A stretch of 64,000 nt of DNA, taken from assembly GCA_019843655.1 (NCBI GenBank), contig JACDQD010000004.1:28345872-28409871 (forward strand), given 5' to 3'. The notes under the pieces were generated by a model. That model did no database searches. It saw nothing but the letters and a program-made list of their open reading frames with translations, and was not told the origin of the DNA. The position numbers and the translations under genes are program-made. This stretch comes from Lethocerus indicus. Its lineage: Eukaryota; Arthropoda; Insecta; Hemiptera; Belostomatidae. Below, in pieces: positions 47,523-62,200 of the stretch (its first letter is position 1; every line of letters begins with the position of its first letter).

Positions 47523-50500
47523 TATAATGTTTATCGCTTCAATTTCAAGCCAATCATTCGACAATTCTAATCCCGGTGTAATAATATTCCGATTAATGTC
47601 ATTTGTCAAGATTCCTCGGGAGAGGATACGCGGTTGAACATTTTGGGGCTGACAATAGTATGTTCTAATGTTTGATATAAATTGATCGGCGGTGAATAAA
47701 GATATTTGCTTTTCTTTCAGTAGGCCCCTTTCAGTAGGATTATAGTGGGGGGTGAAATCCCCCACTCTGGAGGTACGATAATCCGTTTTATTGTTAAAAG
47801 CCGAGCGGGCCCGGCTTTGGAATAAATGCGGACGGATGAAGCCTAACGGCGAGGGAAGGCCGGCTGGGGCACACATGCACGGTGGAGGCGGAAAAGAGGC
47901 GCTAACGGAGTGGAAAAACATGTTCAGAGCGCGTTGTCTCTGTCCTCTGCCAGTTGGTCCCCTTTGCCATTCACCTGTCTCTGTCCGGTCACGCCCCTCC
48001 TTCGACCCCCGACACGTCGCCGCGGAGTACCCGACCTCGGGATTATTTCCGACGGATTAGCACCCCACCGGCCGGCCACTTCCATCCCCTCGAACAGATC
48101 GACGACACTATAATGAGTCCTCGGGTTTTTATTGTGTATTTTCCCGACTAGCAAAACAACATTGTAAAAAAAAAAATTCGTGTATAATATATTGTAATAT
48201 TCAAGAATATAAATGTAGTAAGGCCAATAGGCCGGAATACATGCAGTAATCACAACTTGTTTATACCGTTGTATCGTTATATTATTTGTATTTATAGTAA
48301 TAAAAATTATTTGTATTTGTCGACACTATAGTAGCCCACAATATAGTAATCGAGGATATGACACTCGTAGAAATATTGTGACGGCCTGGTAGATATAAGA
48401 TCAATACTAAAATGCAATTTTTAAACCTTTCTCAGAGTGTATGCTAAAAAAAATTATCAATCAGGTTTGAAAGATATGTGAAAAGATCTATTTTTTCAGT
48501 TTGTTATGTAAATTGTCTATTTTTCCTGACAACCTGTCTCTATATCAAATTAAAGATCTGGACCAGTTGAAATGTCGTTGAAAGTTCAACGAAAATTCAG
48601 AAAATGTTTCCTATCGCTATTCTTCTCTTCTGTTCAAGTGTACTTATTAGCTATATTGTTAACAAAGTGTCGGGCACGAAACCTAACCAACTTGAAACTG
48701 GAAACGCATTTTCGAACTGGAAGCTTATCGACTTGTAGCAGTTTAAAGGGTAAAAATTTGTATTACAAGATTATCATACCGACTCATTTTTCCTTGTGCC
48801 TGTTTCAATCGGTAAATGGTTAGCGCAAATTTGAAATTAAATTGATAATTAATCAATTATAACAGGATGTTATACAATTTGATATAATCAATGCGGGGAG
48901 TAGGTATATACGTGTACCCCGCCCTTGGCATTGACGGATCAGGCAATTCATTAATTAACCAATAGAACTAGAAATTACACTTACAACTAAATTAACAAAA
49001 CAGATATAAATGCCGACGGTCCTCCCACCCATGACAGAACCTTACCATCCTTCCATGGGTCTTCCTTTACCCATCTTCGGCCGTATTTTAAAATTTCACT
49101 CATTCACTTCCAAATGAAGACGGAATCATGGAAATCTATTCTAGTATAAATCTAGTATAGGGAATAGAGTGAAGTATTCGAAAATGAATTCAAGACTTGG
49201 ATGGGCAGGGTAGGAATGGTTAAATGTGGTGGTCGGGAACGGTAACCCCGACCAATCTAGTGTTATTCCTTGGTGTCCAGAGTAATATTTCGTGTGAGAA
49301 GTGAAATAGGCGTGGGTGTAGTTGACATGAGCTAGGGCCCCCACTCCCCACACACCAGTACCAGTACCAGTCTGGCGTCCCTTGCGGTGTACTTTACGTG
49401 AAAATGGAACATGGATTTTCGCGGCCACCTGTTTACCTATTTTCTAATATTCTCTATTATAGGACGGTCTAAAGTTCCTTCAAATAAAATAAATACTAAT
49501 GGATCCTACTCCCAATTCTGGCCATGCATCGAAAATTCAAATTTTTCAGTGTCGCATTAAGAGGTTCATATTATACTAGTAAAAAATATAATATCGTGGT
49601 ATATTTTTTATATGACGAAATTATTGTGCATTAATTTTTAATATCTAGTAAGCAACGTAGGTTGCTTTGATAAGGTATATAAAGAGAAATATATTACATC
49701 ACCTAGGATATTTTTGTTCTACATTTATAGAACAAATGGATTATATATTTATAAAATATTACTTTAAAAATTCTCTATATAGTAACTTCGTAATTCCTAA
49801 TATAATATTATGAAATGTTTTATTATATTTTTGTAATTCTTATTTAACCTACATTGAAATATGGACATCACATCCCAATCACACGATATGTATGCATATA
49901 ATTATGTATGTATCATTAAATAATATTATATATTACATACTTACATGTAACCAGAATCATTTAATCTAAGGCATATGCTAGGAATATTCCTAATGTGTTT
50001 CAGATATTAAGAATGAGTATAATTATTGGTAATACCAATTCTACTGAATAGCCACCAGTACCACCACCACCCCTAAAATTTATAACATAAAATCTCCTTA
50101 CCTTGATCTTTCACTGGTCCAGGGATGAATATTTCATCGAGTTTTAAACATTTTAAAACCAATTTTCGATTTTGCACATTTGAATTTTTAAGATAACATA
50201 ACTGGTCCACCTGTAACAAAATATTTGAAGCGATTAGTTTAATATCTCATTTTATTATATTATGTGACGAAATAGTTTTCAGAAATGTACAAATGCATTT
50301 GTATTTATTCCACGTATGATCAAAATGATGTAAATTAATATATTTTCTGCCATTATGTATTTCATTATGAATAAAAAATACCTTAGTTTGACTCTACAAT
50401 CCTCAAAAAACAAGACTACAAAATGGGATTATTCCTGCCCCAAATCACTCAAATTTCTTTTCCATCAATCTATTCTGATATTGAAATGACATTATAAAAC

Positions 50501-52757
50501 CGGTCTTACATATTAAAATAATAAAAGACCAGTATAACTACATTAATGTATATTTATTATAACCCAACAGTAGTATGTTAAGTAAATAAATAGTGCTTGA
50601 AAGGAATAAACAGAGTTCTAAAAAATGGACGCGACATCTCTTTTATATAATAAATATACTACGTAATAATCTTACGAATTTCGAGCTTCTAATTGTATCG
50701 CAGAACTACATTTTACTGAAATTACTGAATGGTTATAATGCAGTGTCTCTTATTTCCCATTTTTTGGGACATAACAGTTAAATTCTGGAAATGGTCATCT
50801 CCGGTCTAGCAAATACGCCCACTACCGCCCAATACCCCAGGCATTTTTTTCTTTGCGAATTAGTCTTGTTCCTTACCTTGTTTCGGTTTCTCTGTCAGTT
50901 ATTCTTTCAGTGTATAAATAAATGTAGTAATAAATAGATGTAGTAAAATGAAAGGAGTGTATAAATAAATCGATTATTATTAATTTTCAATTGATACCGC
51001 TAGCTAACGTTAGCACCGGTGAATAATTGACTGTGCCACCGGTTGTAAATCTGGTTTAATTATTGTCTGTAGGTATAAATCTGACTGTTGACGTCTTGTA
51101 GTGACGCCATTGTCTGGCTTTACCTCGAGTCACAGTACATTAAACAATCGCTGGTTGTGCTTGGCCGGCCATCGCCATTTAAATGTCAGCGTTGACAGCG
51201 GCGTCCCGACAGGAAACGACGACGTCGGCGCCATCTATCAGGCTGGGCGCGAACCTTCAAGTAAACCCGGAAAAACGTCATTTAGTTGTACTGAAAAAAA
51301 TTAAATTTCATTCATATTGAAACGGGGAGTTTATTCGGAACCGGTGAAACGTTCCTGTGTCAGATAAACACTTACAACGTCTAAATGAAATGCGCTGACA
51401 AGAACATTTAAACCCCGTAAAACTACCTCGAGGGAATAATGTTTTTTATTGATTTACACTATTCTCATTCGGTGTATTAAAAACTCTGTCTTGTATGAAA
51501 ACACTCACACCCTATTAGTGTATTATGGATACTTCAAACAGAACACAGCCATTTTGTTGTAGCTCATTTACTGAATGGAGGCAAGACTAATCCCTGCTAG
51601 AAAGTTTCAGATTACTCCCCCTTATTTCAATTTTCCCTGCTGATATAAGAAGGAAGTTTAAGAATTCACTTGAGTCGGATCAAGTTTAGTTTGCTTATCA
51701 AACAGATTTTCTTTAATACTGAAGGAGTTTAACACTCTGATGCTCTTAAAAATTGTGATAAGCTTTATTTTCTATGCTTTGGATATCCTTTAAAAGTACA
51801 AATTTTGGTTAGTACATGAGCACCGACCTGCTGGCCTATACACATCGATATTGTGTTGTATGTACAATGTTTGTGTAATTATATTGAAAGGTAAAATAAA
51901 CCGGAGAACCCTGCTTACGCTAATTTCAGTAACTCTGACAATGACTGGGAATAACTCACACGTAATGCTTTGTACGTATATATTTTATGATAGTGATTCC
52001 AGATTATATATATGTATTTTGTTATTTAGGTAATGGAGTTCAAGGTAGTGTTTATGGTAGATATTTGATTAAACTCAAATTTAATATTCTTAAATATAAT
52101 CATAAAATGTGTTTACTATGATAATATACCAATCAAATTTGTTTTAAATTATTTATGTTTAAATTCAAGATATTAAGTTTTAAATACACCCAGAATTTTC
52201 TTGTGTTTGGACACAGAATGCGCTTCAATGCGGAGCTCAAGATCTAATCGATTTCGCTTAGTTGTACCGCCCCACGTTAGACAGCATGGCTTCCATCCGA
52301 ATACCTCCAAAATTAAAGCCAAGAATGAACTAAGGGATGAAAAATTAAGTTTCTTTCGATGCTTTCTAACAAGTATGTAAACATACTTGTACCAATATGG
52401 AATGAATTTATACGTAATCAAATTATGGAATCAATTTTATCCTGGAAAGGTGATGGACTCAAGTAATAAGGCTTAAAACGGGAATATAAATTTGTTGCAT
52501 TCATTTTCCTTTCGTAATTAGATATGTGCAATATAACAATTAATATAATAATAAATAAGATAATGTAATAATTATTAGTTTTCTGGACAATTTTCAATCT
52601 TTACTTGTTTTCTTAATTTGTTATTTCAAACATAGAGCAATTGAATAATTATTGGCATTAACATAGTAATAAAATTAATTTCTATTAAGAAACTTATCGA
52701 AATATAGCAGTGATCTGTGCGATATATAATTTGTGTCGCTATTATTATTATTATCGT

Positions 52758-53096
52758 TTAGTTCTTTAAATTGTCGTTAGATGGCATGATATTCTGCTTT
52801 GGTAATACTGTAGAAAGGAGCTTTCTCGCATCGCAGGGCATTATCATGACCCTCGTGGGTGATACGTTGTAATATACGTAACACACGGGTGTTGTCTGGA
52901 CCCTGAGGGTAGTAGGCTCACTTTTCATGTCCCCTGCGGGTTGTATAGTACCGTGCGGGGTGCCGGGAAGCCAACCAATTATCAGGTTACATTCAACTTC
53001 ATCTAAACGAAAGTCCTGAAGCTCCACAGAACTGCTTTCTTCCTTTAAATGGTTCTTATCCAGTAGTGCGTGGTTGAATTGATACCCTGTCTTCAT
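52758..53096 (-). other. Unassigned open frame of 112 codons
   Basis: It reads from MKTGYQFNHALLDKNHLKEE to NIMPSNDNLKN with no signal peptide, membrane segment or motif I recognise. The middle overlaps repeated ACCCT/AGGGT-type short palindromes at 52850-52960. It could be a chance frame or a fragment of a mobile element. Function is unknown. Confidence 0.15.
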
Positions 53097-54267
53097 TATA
53101 TTTGTAGTGTCGAGACAACGAAATTAGGAATATGGGGGGCCATGGGGGGAGTGCAAAGGGCAAGGATTCAATAGTTTATAAACTTAAATGTATGTTCCCG
53201 TGCTTATCTACTTCAATCTTGTAGAATTGTGTAGAGTAGATTCGAGCGTTGCGAATAAGGTATAATATTCACATTCCATTATCGTACATCACCCGCCCCC
53301 GAAAGTACTTGGACTCGGGCATATGAATACCGCCGCGGTCGGCCGAGATGAAAATGTCGTTGGGGTAATATATGAAGGGGCGGGACGTAATTGATTGTAG
53401 TTGCCGGTGCGAGGGCCGTCGCCCTCGGAGTGCATTTCAGGGAATAGAACAGGGATCGGGGTAGTGGCTGGAGGTTCGGGCTGAGGGGTAGATAATAGCT
53501 CGTGGGTGAGCGGGGGTGCGCTCGGTCGTTATTCACCCCACCTGTCCTCTCGGGGTGCCGGGATTGCTTTAGCTCTGATACACGCATTGAAACAAGCCCC
53601 CAGCCACCGCGTCTTAAGGCCTCCTACACGCCTCTGTACTCAGGGAATGCCGCCCACTTTAACAACTGAGAGGGGCGGGCTCCACCGAGCCACCCCCAGC
53701 AACAGGGACTCCATTAAGACATGCATCCGGCTTAGACTTGAGTAACGAGTATCAGAAACTGTAGAAATATTACAATTATATTACCTGTTAGAAGATGACT
53801 TTGATCAGTTCAGATTATTTGCGGGGAGGGTTTTTTTTTCCCGGCGGTGAATGGGGGTTTTTCCTCTGCGAGGTTCCCTCCGCCTACGTGGATGATCCTC
53901 CGCCTCCTTAGCCAGTCGCAGCAGGCGGTATTAACTCGTGAATGCTGACCAGAATTGAGAATCGAATGAAAAATGTAGAAATATTACTGCAGTTAATTTG
54001 CTCCACTCATTTCAATATCGGTGGAAATCAACAATTAAAAAAAATCGCCCGCAAAAGTCCTATTATTCGGTGTGCGAAAAAAACTTTATTGAAAAAAGTA
54101 TTTTTTCAGTACTGAATAATACGATCTCAAATAAATCAACAGGCGTTTATATTCGTTGTAATAAATTTCGAGAAATCTTACGAAATGAAATAACTCCCAA
54201 TAGCGATCTGAGTCTTTTATACTTTCGGAGCCGCAAATAATAAATAGGCCAAGGCGAAAACGAGACG

Positions 54268-54271
<4 letters not shown>

Positions 54272-54306
<35 letters not shown>
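54272..54306. repeat. (CT)n microsatellite
   Basis: This is an uninterrupted TC/CT run of about 35 bp. It creates arginine-glutamate false frames on the minus strand. Confidence 0.95.
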
Positions 54307-54308
<2 letters not shown>

Positions 54309-56041
54309 ACCGGTATAATTTGTCATCCGAGAATATAAGCAGTGGTCTGGGAGTTCGAGGAGGGGAATAAATTCTTCTTGTATATAGCGCAGAAATTGTT
54401 TGGGTATTATAAGCTGACCTTTCAAGGGTGCTCTTCTTCTCGGCTCTCCAGTACGAGTTCCAATATTAAAATGAGAGTACTCAAATAAATTAGGGGGAAG
54501 TGAGCCCGCAATAAGGGATGGAACAAATCGCGGGGCCTTGGAACAAGGTAGAGACGATTTACCACTTTCGTAACAGGACCAGACCTCGACTAGACAAATT
54601 TAAAACATCCGGGTTAAAAAATAGCCGGTTTGAAAAGTAGAATGGATTATATGTGATGAAATCAAGTTGATTACAATAATTTCTGTCGATGAAAATCATC
54701 GGGAATTGTTTCATTGTACGGTCAAATTAGAAAAAGAGAGAATTTTTGGCACTGAAATTTCTAGTATCAGTTTAGTTACAGGTGCAAATTCAGAACTACT
54801 ATTATATTTATATCTGAAACATTTTGTGAAAAGGAAATGGGAGTGAAGATTGAATTTTCTCCAAAACCGACTCATTCGACAAACAATGAGTTGTGGTGAA
54901 ACTGAGTCGGGAGTGTTGAATTAATAACTCGGACCCTTATTCAGAAAATTATCTGAACTGTAAGACCCCTTTACGATATTTTCTTCAAATAGATTTCGTT
55001 TTAATAATATCCTTATTTAAAAAAATCCTCCGTATTAATATAATATATTTTAGATTTTCAAATATTTCACTGTTTGTTCGCAGTATAATTATTGACAGAT
55101 TAGGTATAATGCCGTCAATATTCGAGTACGAAAGTAAGTTTCTTTTACATATATTTTATTGATGTAGGCAATTAACGTCAATTACGATAATATTTGCCGC
55201 AAATGAAAATGGCCTTACTTTAATAAGAGTACGATCATAGCATTAAAAAAACGTAACCAATCATAAACAATTTTGGTGCGCAGATTATTATATTAGATTT
55301 CGCAAGTTCTTTGTGTAAAGCCGTATATAAGGAAGCCGAGCTTCCTCCATTTTGGCCGGCTCACACTTTATGTAGGTTGAACCTATTTTGCTAGCTATAT
55401 TTTGCTCGCCTATTCATCTTGTAACACTTTGCTCTGCCTATTTATAATCTTGAACTGTCGGAACTATATTATCCTTTAATTTTTTTTTATACGCTCAATT
55501 CGAACCGACTGCATTGACTTGTAAATACGCGCAGTTTTGAATACTGCGGTTCGGGTAACGGTTTCGGGATTGACTGGCTCGATGTTATAAACAGGGCAAA
55601 TGGGGGGTAGGTCCATCAACAATATGCTCATTAGGGCTGCTTGCAGGCCCAATATCGTCGGCGGGCCGGCACTAAAGGCCCTTCTCTCTGTGCCGGCCGA
55701 AAGGCAAGTGATTGTGTTAATGCCCCTCCCCCCGCCCACAATTAGTCAGGACTAATGTACGAATTAGTAAGGAGTCACACGGGCCCCCTCTGTACTAACA
55801 GAGCCCATTTCATGAATCCCCTTTTACAAATTTGGCACATTTTTATTTGTTGTTCTCTCAACTTTCAATTTTTCGTGTATGAAAATTTAACTATGATTTA
55901 ATTGGAACGAGTAAGCGGATGTACTTAGTTCAAATTATACCTACATATCCGGATTCTACGACTCCGTTATTTTTGAATTCTAAATTCTCCATTTCGCGTG
56001 TGTTACTTCCGACTTTCGGCCACCTACATATTTCCGAAGTG

Positions 56042-56052
56042 CAAGTAAATTG
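56042..56052 (+). repeat. Left target site duplication of copy 2
   Basis: CAAGTAAATTG is repeated exactly at 56268-56278. Confidence 0.75.
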
Positions 56053-56267
56053 TAGATTTCGTGTGTTTCTGTCTCCTCTCGCTGGTTTGGTCTTGTGCTA
56101 GACCGGTTTCGGCACCGAAGTGCCAAAAGTGACCAACACCGCCACTGAAGGTGGCGAGCAGCCGAAACCGGTCTATCGGAAGACCAAACCGGCGAGGGGA
56201 GACAGAAACACACGAAATATACGGTATTCCAACCCCTCGCAGACCACAAAACAGGTATGTTAAACTA
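56053..56267 (+). mobile_element. Foldback retrozyme-like element with 11-bp target duplications (copy 2)
   Basis: This copy is homologous to copy 1, including the non-palindromic tail from ATTCCAACCCCTCGCAG to GTTAAACTA. CAAGTAAATTG flanks it at 56042-56052 and 56268-56278. It starts a few bases inside the copy 1 start. The left arm has lost its CTGAAGA block and instead forms a small GGCAC/GTGCC hairpin. The right-arm core has CTGAAGG in place of CTGAAGA, and stem I is mispaired (GCCA against TATC), so the ribozyme is probably dead. Confidence 0.78.
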
Positions 56268-56278
56268 CAAGTAAATTG
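56268..56278 (+). repeat. Right target site duplication of copy 2
   Basis: CAAGTAAATTG matches the left flank at 56042-56052. Confidence 0.75.
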
Positions 56279-59200
56279 ATATTAACTTAACTCCTCTGAG
56301 AATATTTTCTAATCGGTATAATGCCCGTAAAGCGGTTTAGGTAATAGAAGTGTATCATCCCTACAGGGGGCGGCATTAGGCCCATCGCGTCGGCCGAATC
56401 GGTTTCCCATAATTTGTGCCAAACGAGTAATATCTCTAATGCGGTTATGTGACATAACGCGCTGCACCGCTCGGGTCATTATAGATCAACCGAGACAGTG
56501 TCTGGCGCACAGTGTGTTCACGCACTTGACAACTGTCAGGAACCGATAAGCAATAAATAAATTATTGTACAATATTCCCTTACAGAAGGAAACGTCCCGT
56601 AGAGGGAGTTATAGTCTATATTCTGCATAAATCCTCAAGGTGATTATTAATAGAATCCAAACTATTTCTACTTTATGAGACGGCATTATACGTTGTTTTT
56701 AGTCAATTATAGACCCGGAAAGTTTAACTGTAGTATTATTTATTTTTTTTATATTATTTTAGAAAGTAAAGAATATAATGTTAAATATTAACTAACAGAA
56801 AAAGAGTGAGAAGCAGCTCTGGAGGTTTTAAGTACTAGGGGTTGGAGGGTGTTACACGTGGCTCAAACAATTTCATTGATGGCGGGAGGGGTCTCTAAAC
56901 TCAAACAATAATTGGGTGCAAGTCAAACAATGTTAATTATTAACAAGAAGTGAAACCTTCTCATTTAGCCCCTTTTCCTCAAATCTCTCGCTGCTCTTCA
57001 AAGAGGCGGTAGGATTCATCTGAACTGTGCGAGGGTAGTTTACAATTTAAAATCCTTGACGTACAAAAGAAAATTTAATAATAATATAACCTAATTTTAT
57101 TTCTCGAACTGATATTGCTTACGCAGTTATGCGGTACTTTTTCCACAGGAGAACAAAGTCAGATTACCAATAGAACGCGGAAATGGAAGCTTTATGATGG
57201 GCGATTAAAACAGTATAAACAAATATAAACCAGAAATTTCAATAAATTTTAATGCTATATATGAATTACTTATCTACAGCTAATAATATACATGAGTTGT
57301 TGATATTCAACATAAAGGACATTTATAATATTATATTCCTTGAGAATAATGGCGCTTTAATCTTATCTAGTTCGCACAAAAGTAGTAAACTGAATTCAAA
57401 CTCATTTGCATTAGAAACTTTCATAATATAGATAATCGGGGTCTATTTATCTGGAGGTAAAATCGGAGACTACTTTCATTACTGAATTCCCCCTCGCAAA
57501 CCTCCGTAAAGCGCCAATGCAAAATCGGGAACTGGATTGTTTTAAAAAGTGCAGTTGGAAATTTTAATTCGAAACTTTAATCCACGCCCCTGTATAGTTC
57601 AGAAGTTCTTCCGAACTCGAATCAAGATCCTAATCGATCGGTCTTTGCGCTTAACTGGACCGATTTCCCACGCGATGTTCGCGTGATGTTCGACTTATCC
57701 TGGAATTTACACCGAATCAAAACTCGAATCTAGAATCGCTCGTTTCGTGATTCGCTTGCGTCTGGCATTCGCCGGCCTTCCAAAAGTGGAAACTATAATA
57801 AGGGAAATGAATAGGCAACATCTTCTGGTCTAATTTTAGATGTATACTAATTGGGGTTCAAAGGATGCAGTTATTTCTTAATGACTCTGATTTACAGTGG
57901 CTAATCTAAGTTTTCCTGCTGAAAAATTCCATTATTCAGTTACGCAACTGGAAGATGCGGACCAGAAGATTTGTTTTCTAAAATTTGTCCGTGTTTTATC
58001 CTGGATGAGCTTATTTCCTATTTGATTCAAAATGAAAATATTTTTTAATTCGCTTATCTTAGCACCAAGGTATTAACTTTCCGACCGGTGTTTCAGACAC
58101 AGTGTTTTGTTTCAATCGCAAAATTTAATTTATTTAATGCGCGGGTCGTATGAGAATTTAAAACGCGCTCAATTAGAATTTAACTTGATAGTTCAGTTGA
58201 CAGAGTTTGCATTATATACTGCTTCTATAATAATGCCCGTTTGAAGAATAAAAAAACGTCAATTTATCTAAGAGTAACCTTTGAACTTATAACCCTAGAA
58301 GGAAGTCAGTCTTGTCTGAGACAAAGGCGATTTAAGAGAGAAAAAATGCCAGGGAAAGGAAAACTCGGAGCAATTTATCTTAATAATTTACTCGTGAGTT
58401 GACACGACTTTCAAACTTATCCTGCTTTCTAGAGTTTCGAAAGAGGGGCATGCCCCAAAATCCCGCTTGAACTTTCCGAGCTTCCAAACGTCGGCCTGCC
58501 GTATTGAACGCTTCCTCAACATATTGCATTATCTCCGAAATTTAACACACCATTATAATCAACTGTTTAGTGATAGTTTATCTCGGAATTTATTTCAGAG
58601 GATATATACATTGAAACTTATACCGATTTGTGGTTTTTCAGGCACGTCATTAGGGATTTCATATAAGACGTATGTTAGATTTATAACAATATCGGTCTTG
58701 TTTTATATATTCTATGTCTTCTGCTGGTAGGATGGATTATGATTGTGTCCTGTTCGTTAGCAATAGATTGTGGTTAGTCTCCGCTTTGTGGGGTTTGTCG
58801 GCGCTCTCCAATTGTCAGGGAGTTTAATTCCGTCGAGTTAGTTGTTTGTGTCGCTCGGTATTCCGCTATTATTTTTCGGGTGTCAGTCCGCCCAACTGGT
58901 TTTTGATAACGTGTCCGCCTGCTATCGATGTATATGGCGTTAATCCTGTCATTTGTTTCGGGACTTTATCAATGAATTAAATTCCCTTTGACTCCCTTTT
59001 GATTGATTACGTGGGGATTCTCAGCTGTTCGTACATTCGGAAGTTTAGACTAGAATAATCCCAACACATACATTTGTTATTTTGGTATTCTGTTTGGGCT
59101 GAGATATTGAATTAGGGGGAGGAAGCCTATTAATATTATTTAAGTTACACGCGTGTATGGCACACGGTAGATATTTCCGACTTCATTGAATTTGACGCTA

Positions 59201-62200
59201 TTTTTATTTCGAATATTGTCCCTAATTTTCTCTGTCTTAGTGGAAATCTTAGTATCTAGTGAACTTAGCTGCTGCAATTGCCACACTTATCTGGTATTTG
59301 GAATACCCGTTTGGTGGTTACATTGAAAATGTAATACCATTCGCCAGTTAATTGTTTCTAACTCGGGACCCAGTCTAGAGGATTACCAACTTATTCAAGC
59401 ACCCCATCCGAGTAGCAAATACATGGAAAGCACCGGAATAACCGAGCAGATATTTCCGGACTATTATGAGATACGGCCTTCAATATTTCTTTCAATACTT
59501 TATTTATTATGGCTAGTTATGCAATAATTTAAAAACTGTTAAAACTCTCGACGGGCGAAAAAACACTTGGAATCTGTGATAGGAATATTTCTAAGATTTC
59601 ATAATCCAATGTATTGGATGGTATTGGGATGGTATACAATGTCTAGCTGGGCGGGAACTATTGGACCGAATTTAATATCGAGACGTCTCCCGAGGAGTCA
59701 CCAATTCCGCTGCCGCTTATATTCCGCCGGAATTTTCGATTTTATGCTACATTTCTGTATTTTCCTCAGTGCAGAAACCGGCGGCGTTCGCTGGTGGAAT
59801 CGTCGGGTGAACATTTAATGAAAAGCAGTTTGCGGTACATTAACCCCATACCAGCCGATGAAATATCGGAATGTGAATGAATTCCAATTACCAATGAGTC
59901 TGCAAGACACGGTTCGTTTGAAACGACCTTTTCACTCGCGAATAGAAAACCGATAAATTATACGATTTAATTTGCAGTATTTCATGGAGGCGTCTTTCTA
60001 TAACTTTTCTAGAGATGATAAAATGAAAATCGGTATAACTTATTCTTGTTTTTGAACCACTTTTAGAACTAAATGTCTTGGCCTTTGACGAAGAATCGTT
60101 TCACTAAAATATTCAATCATATTCTTATTTCATCGACGTTCGATTATGCAATTATGTTACCTTTGCTAATTAATGCCGACAAGAAATCATTAAATCCGCT
60201 CGTGCCCAAATTGACTCAATATTAAAACCTGTATACAATAAATAGACGGTGATGCCCGTACTTTACTGAAGTATATGATACAAAAAAAGGTCCCTGTGAA
60301 ATAAACTTTTTTTAGGCATTCTTTTGATAAATATGAATTGCGTGTATTAATGATACAATCGGGGAATGGAGACAAACGAGCAAAAGAAATCTAACGAGCA
60401 CACAGCAGAACTCCACTCTGTAACAACTCTGTGACTGTAAAAACTGTAAGGTTTTTTCGGGGGACTCCATCCCACCCGTAACAAAAATTTCTTAAGATAT
60501 TATTTAAAGTATTCTATTTGTTATTAAAAAATTTTAACATAAAATTAATGTAATTATCTTATTAATAGCATACTCAAAATGTAATTTTTTACACGAACTG
60601 TAGATGTTATCCCCAATCGCATTTTATATACCGCACGTAATTTGTTTCTATATTTTGTTCTTCTTGCCAAATACTTTGAGAAAGTTCTTTCTTTTAAATA
60701 CCTTATTCCAAATGGCATTAAAATGTTTATAGCCTAGTTAATAAACACAAGTCAACTAGTGTGAGTGCTTTATAACTTTTTTTTTCTAAAATTCTTATTT
60801 TGACTCGCGAAACCCACAGTGATGTATTCCACTGTTCTAGGCCGATAGGAGCTCCAGTTTCACACAATGAATTTCCCAGCCTTTGCAGGAAAAGTTTTAA
60901 TTTGTTCCTGCATTTGTTGCGGCGCAAATTGCCGTTTATACACCCGGCAATATCCCTCTCATCGGATCTTACAACTTTAATAAAAATTTTTTCGACTAAC
61001 TGGTAACTTAAGCCGAACCAATTCCCTATTATATTTGAAATTCCTGCGCTCGTCGAATGCACACAATGTAAACCCACGTTAAACAGTGTTCCCCGTAATA
61101 AGCAGTAACTTAATCCGGCCGCAGAGCGTTGTTTGTAACCGGCCCTCGTCGACGGCGTTTAACCTTCCCCAAGGTCTAAAGGGGACCGCAGACCTTAGGT
61201 AGGGGACGTTTCGAAAATCCCCGTGCCGAACACAATATCTGATGCACGACCGATCCTTATTGCGCAAACAGGCCTCGAATTAGTAAAAATTGGTGGAGTT
61301 TCACTTGCCTCCATAAAAAAAAGATAGTAAGACACCTTCCGCTGTAAGACGCTGCCGAAATTTTACGGGCGCAGTTTTCGTACGGGGCGGTATTGTAAAA
61401 TTTAATGACATTTTACCAGCCGGTTTGAATGCCCCGAGAAACGAGAGCGCGATCATTACGCTCGGCCGACCGTTAATACAATACAGGCGAATACCTTTTC
61501 CCCGATAATGACCGACGAGTCTGAGGAAATATTTTCACTTCAGTCTCCTTATTCGAAAATATTCTTTGTCGGGTAGCGATAGAAAATAAATCTTCCGACG
61601 CGTCCTAACAAGCGATCGAACTGAAAATTGAATCACGAGTTTGCGGTTAGAATACGAAACATTTTTTTTAATTTATCGGCCGATTCTCCGTCCGTAAAAT
61701 TAGATTTTAAAAATAATTAACGCTTTTTTCGGATTTAAATTTATTGAAACCATTATTAAGGCATTGAGGCATCTTCTCTGTACCCCACTCTTTCATTTGG
61801 CCCTACTATAAATCCACCACCGCCAGTTGCACAGTGAGTTGGTTGCGGCTAATTGCTTTTGCCCGTCCCCAATTTACTGGTCGGCTATTGATAAATTATG
61901 ACCAAAAAATTCGTTCAATGTGAAGACATCGCGATTGAATCCGAAAACAGCCTGGTAGAACATTATAGCTATAGTAAAATTAGAAGAGTCGGGTGTCTAC
62001 TTTCTCTACGGGTGGAGGGTGGCGTTTTTCACCGAGATGTTTGCAGATGTTAACGGGGCTTGGAGCGAGAGCAATGAGCCCGCAGCTCATTAGAGATGTA
62101 CTGGACTTACCGGTACGTCAGACAGGCGGCATTAATTAAAAAAAAAAACAACCCACCGAACTGTTTTAAAAGTAACCGTAGGGGGCATTTGTTGCTCCGG

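Larger units (their letters stand above)
47523..56041. other. Intergenic DNA, no confirmed gene
   Basis: GC-rich patches lie at 47790-48110 and 53290-53740. A very AT-rich stretch spans about 49560-50000, and a CT microsatellite lies at 54272-54306. One unassigned minus-strand frame is at 52758-53096. Confidence 0.6.

Noticed and set aside
52895..52955. let-7-like words (GAGGGTAGTAGG and GGTTGTATAGTA)
   Set aside because: The two halves are separate, the mature sequence is not continuous and no precursor hairpin forms around it.
60727..61267. Two adjacent minus-strand frames of 116 and 62 codons
   Set aside because: They show no family motif, no splice or codon pattern, and an overlapping frame on the other strand; most likely chance.
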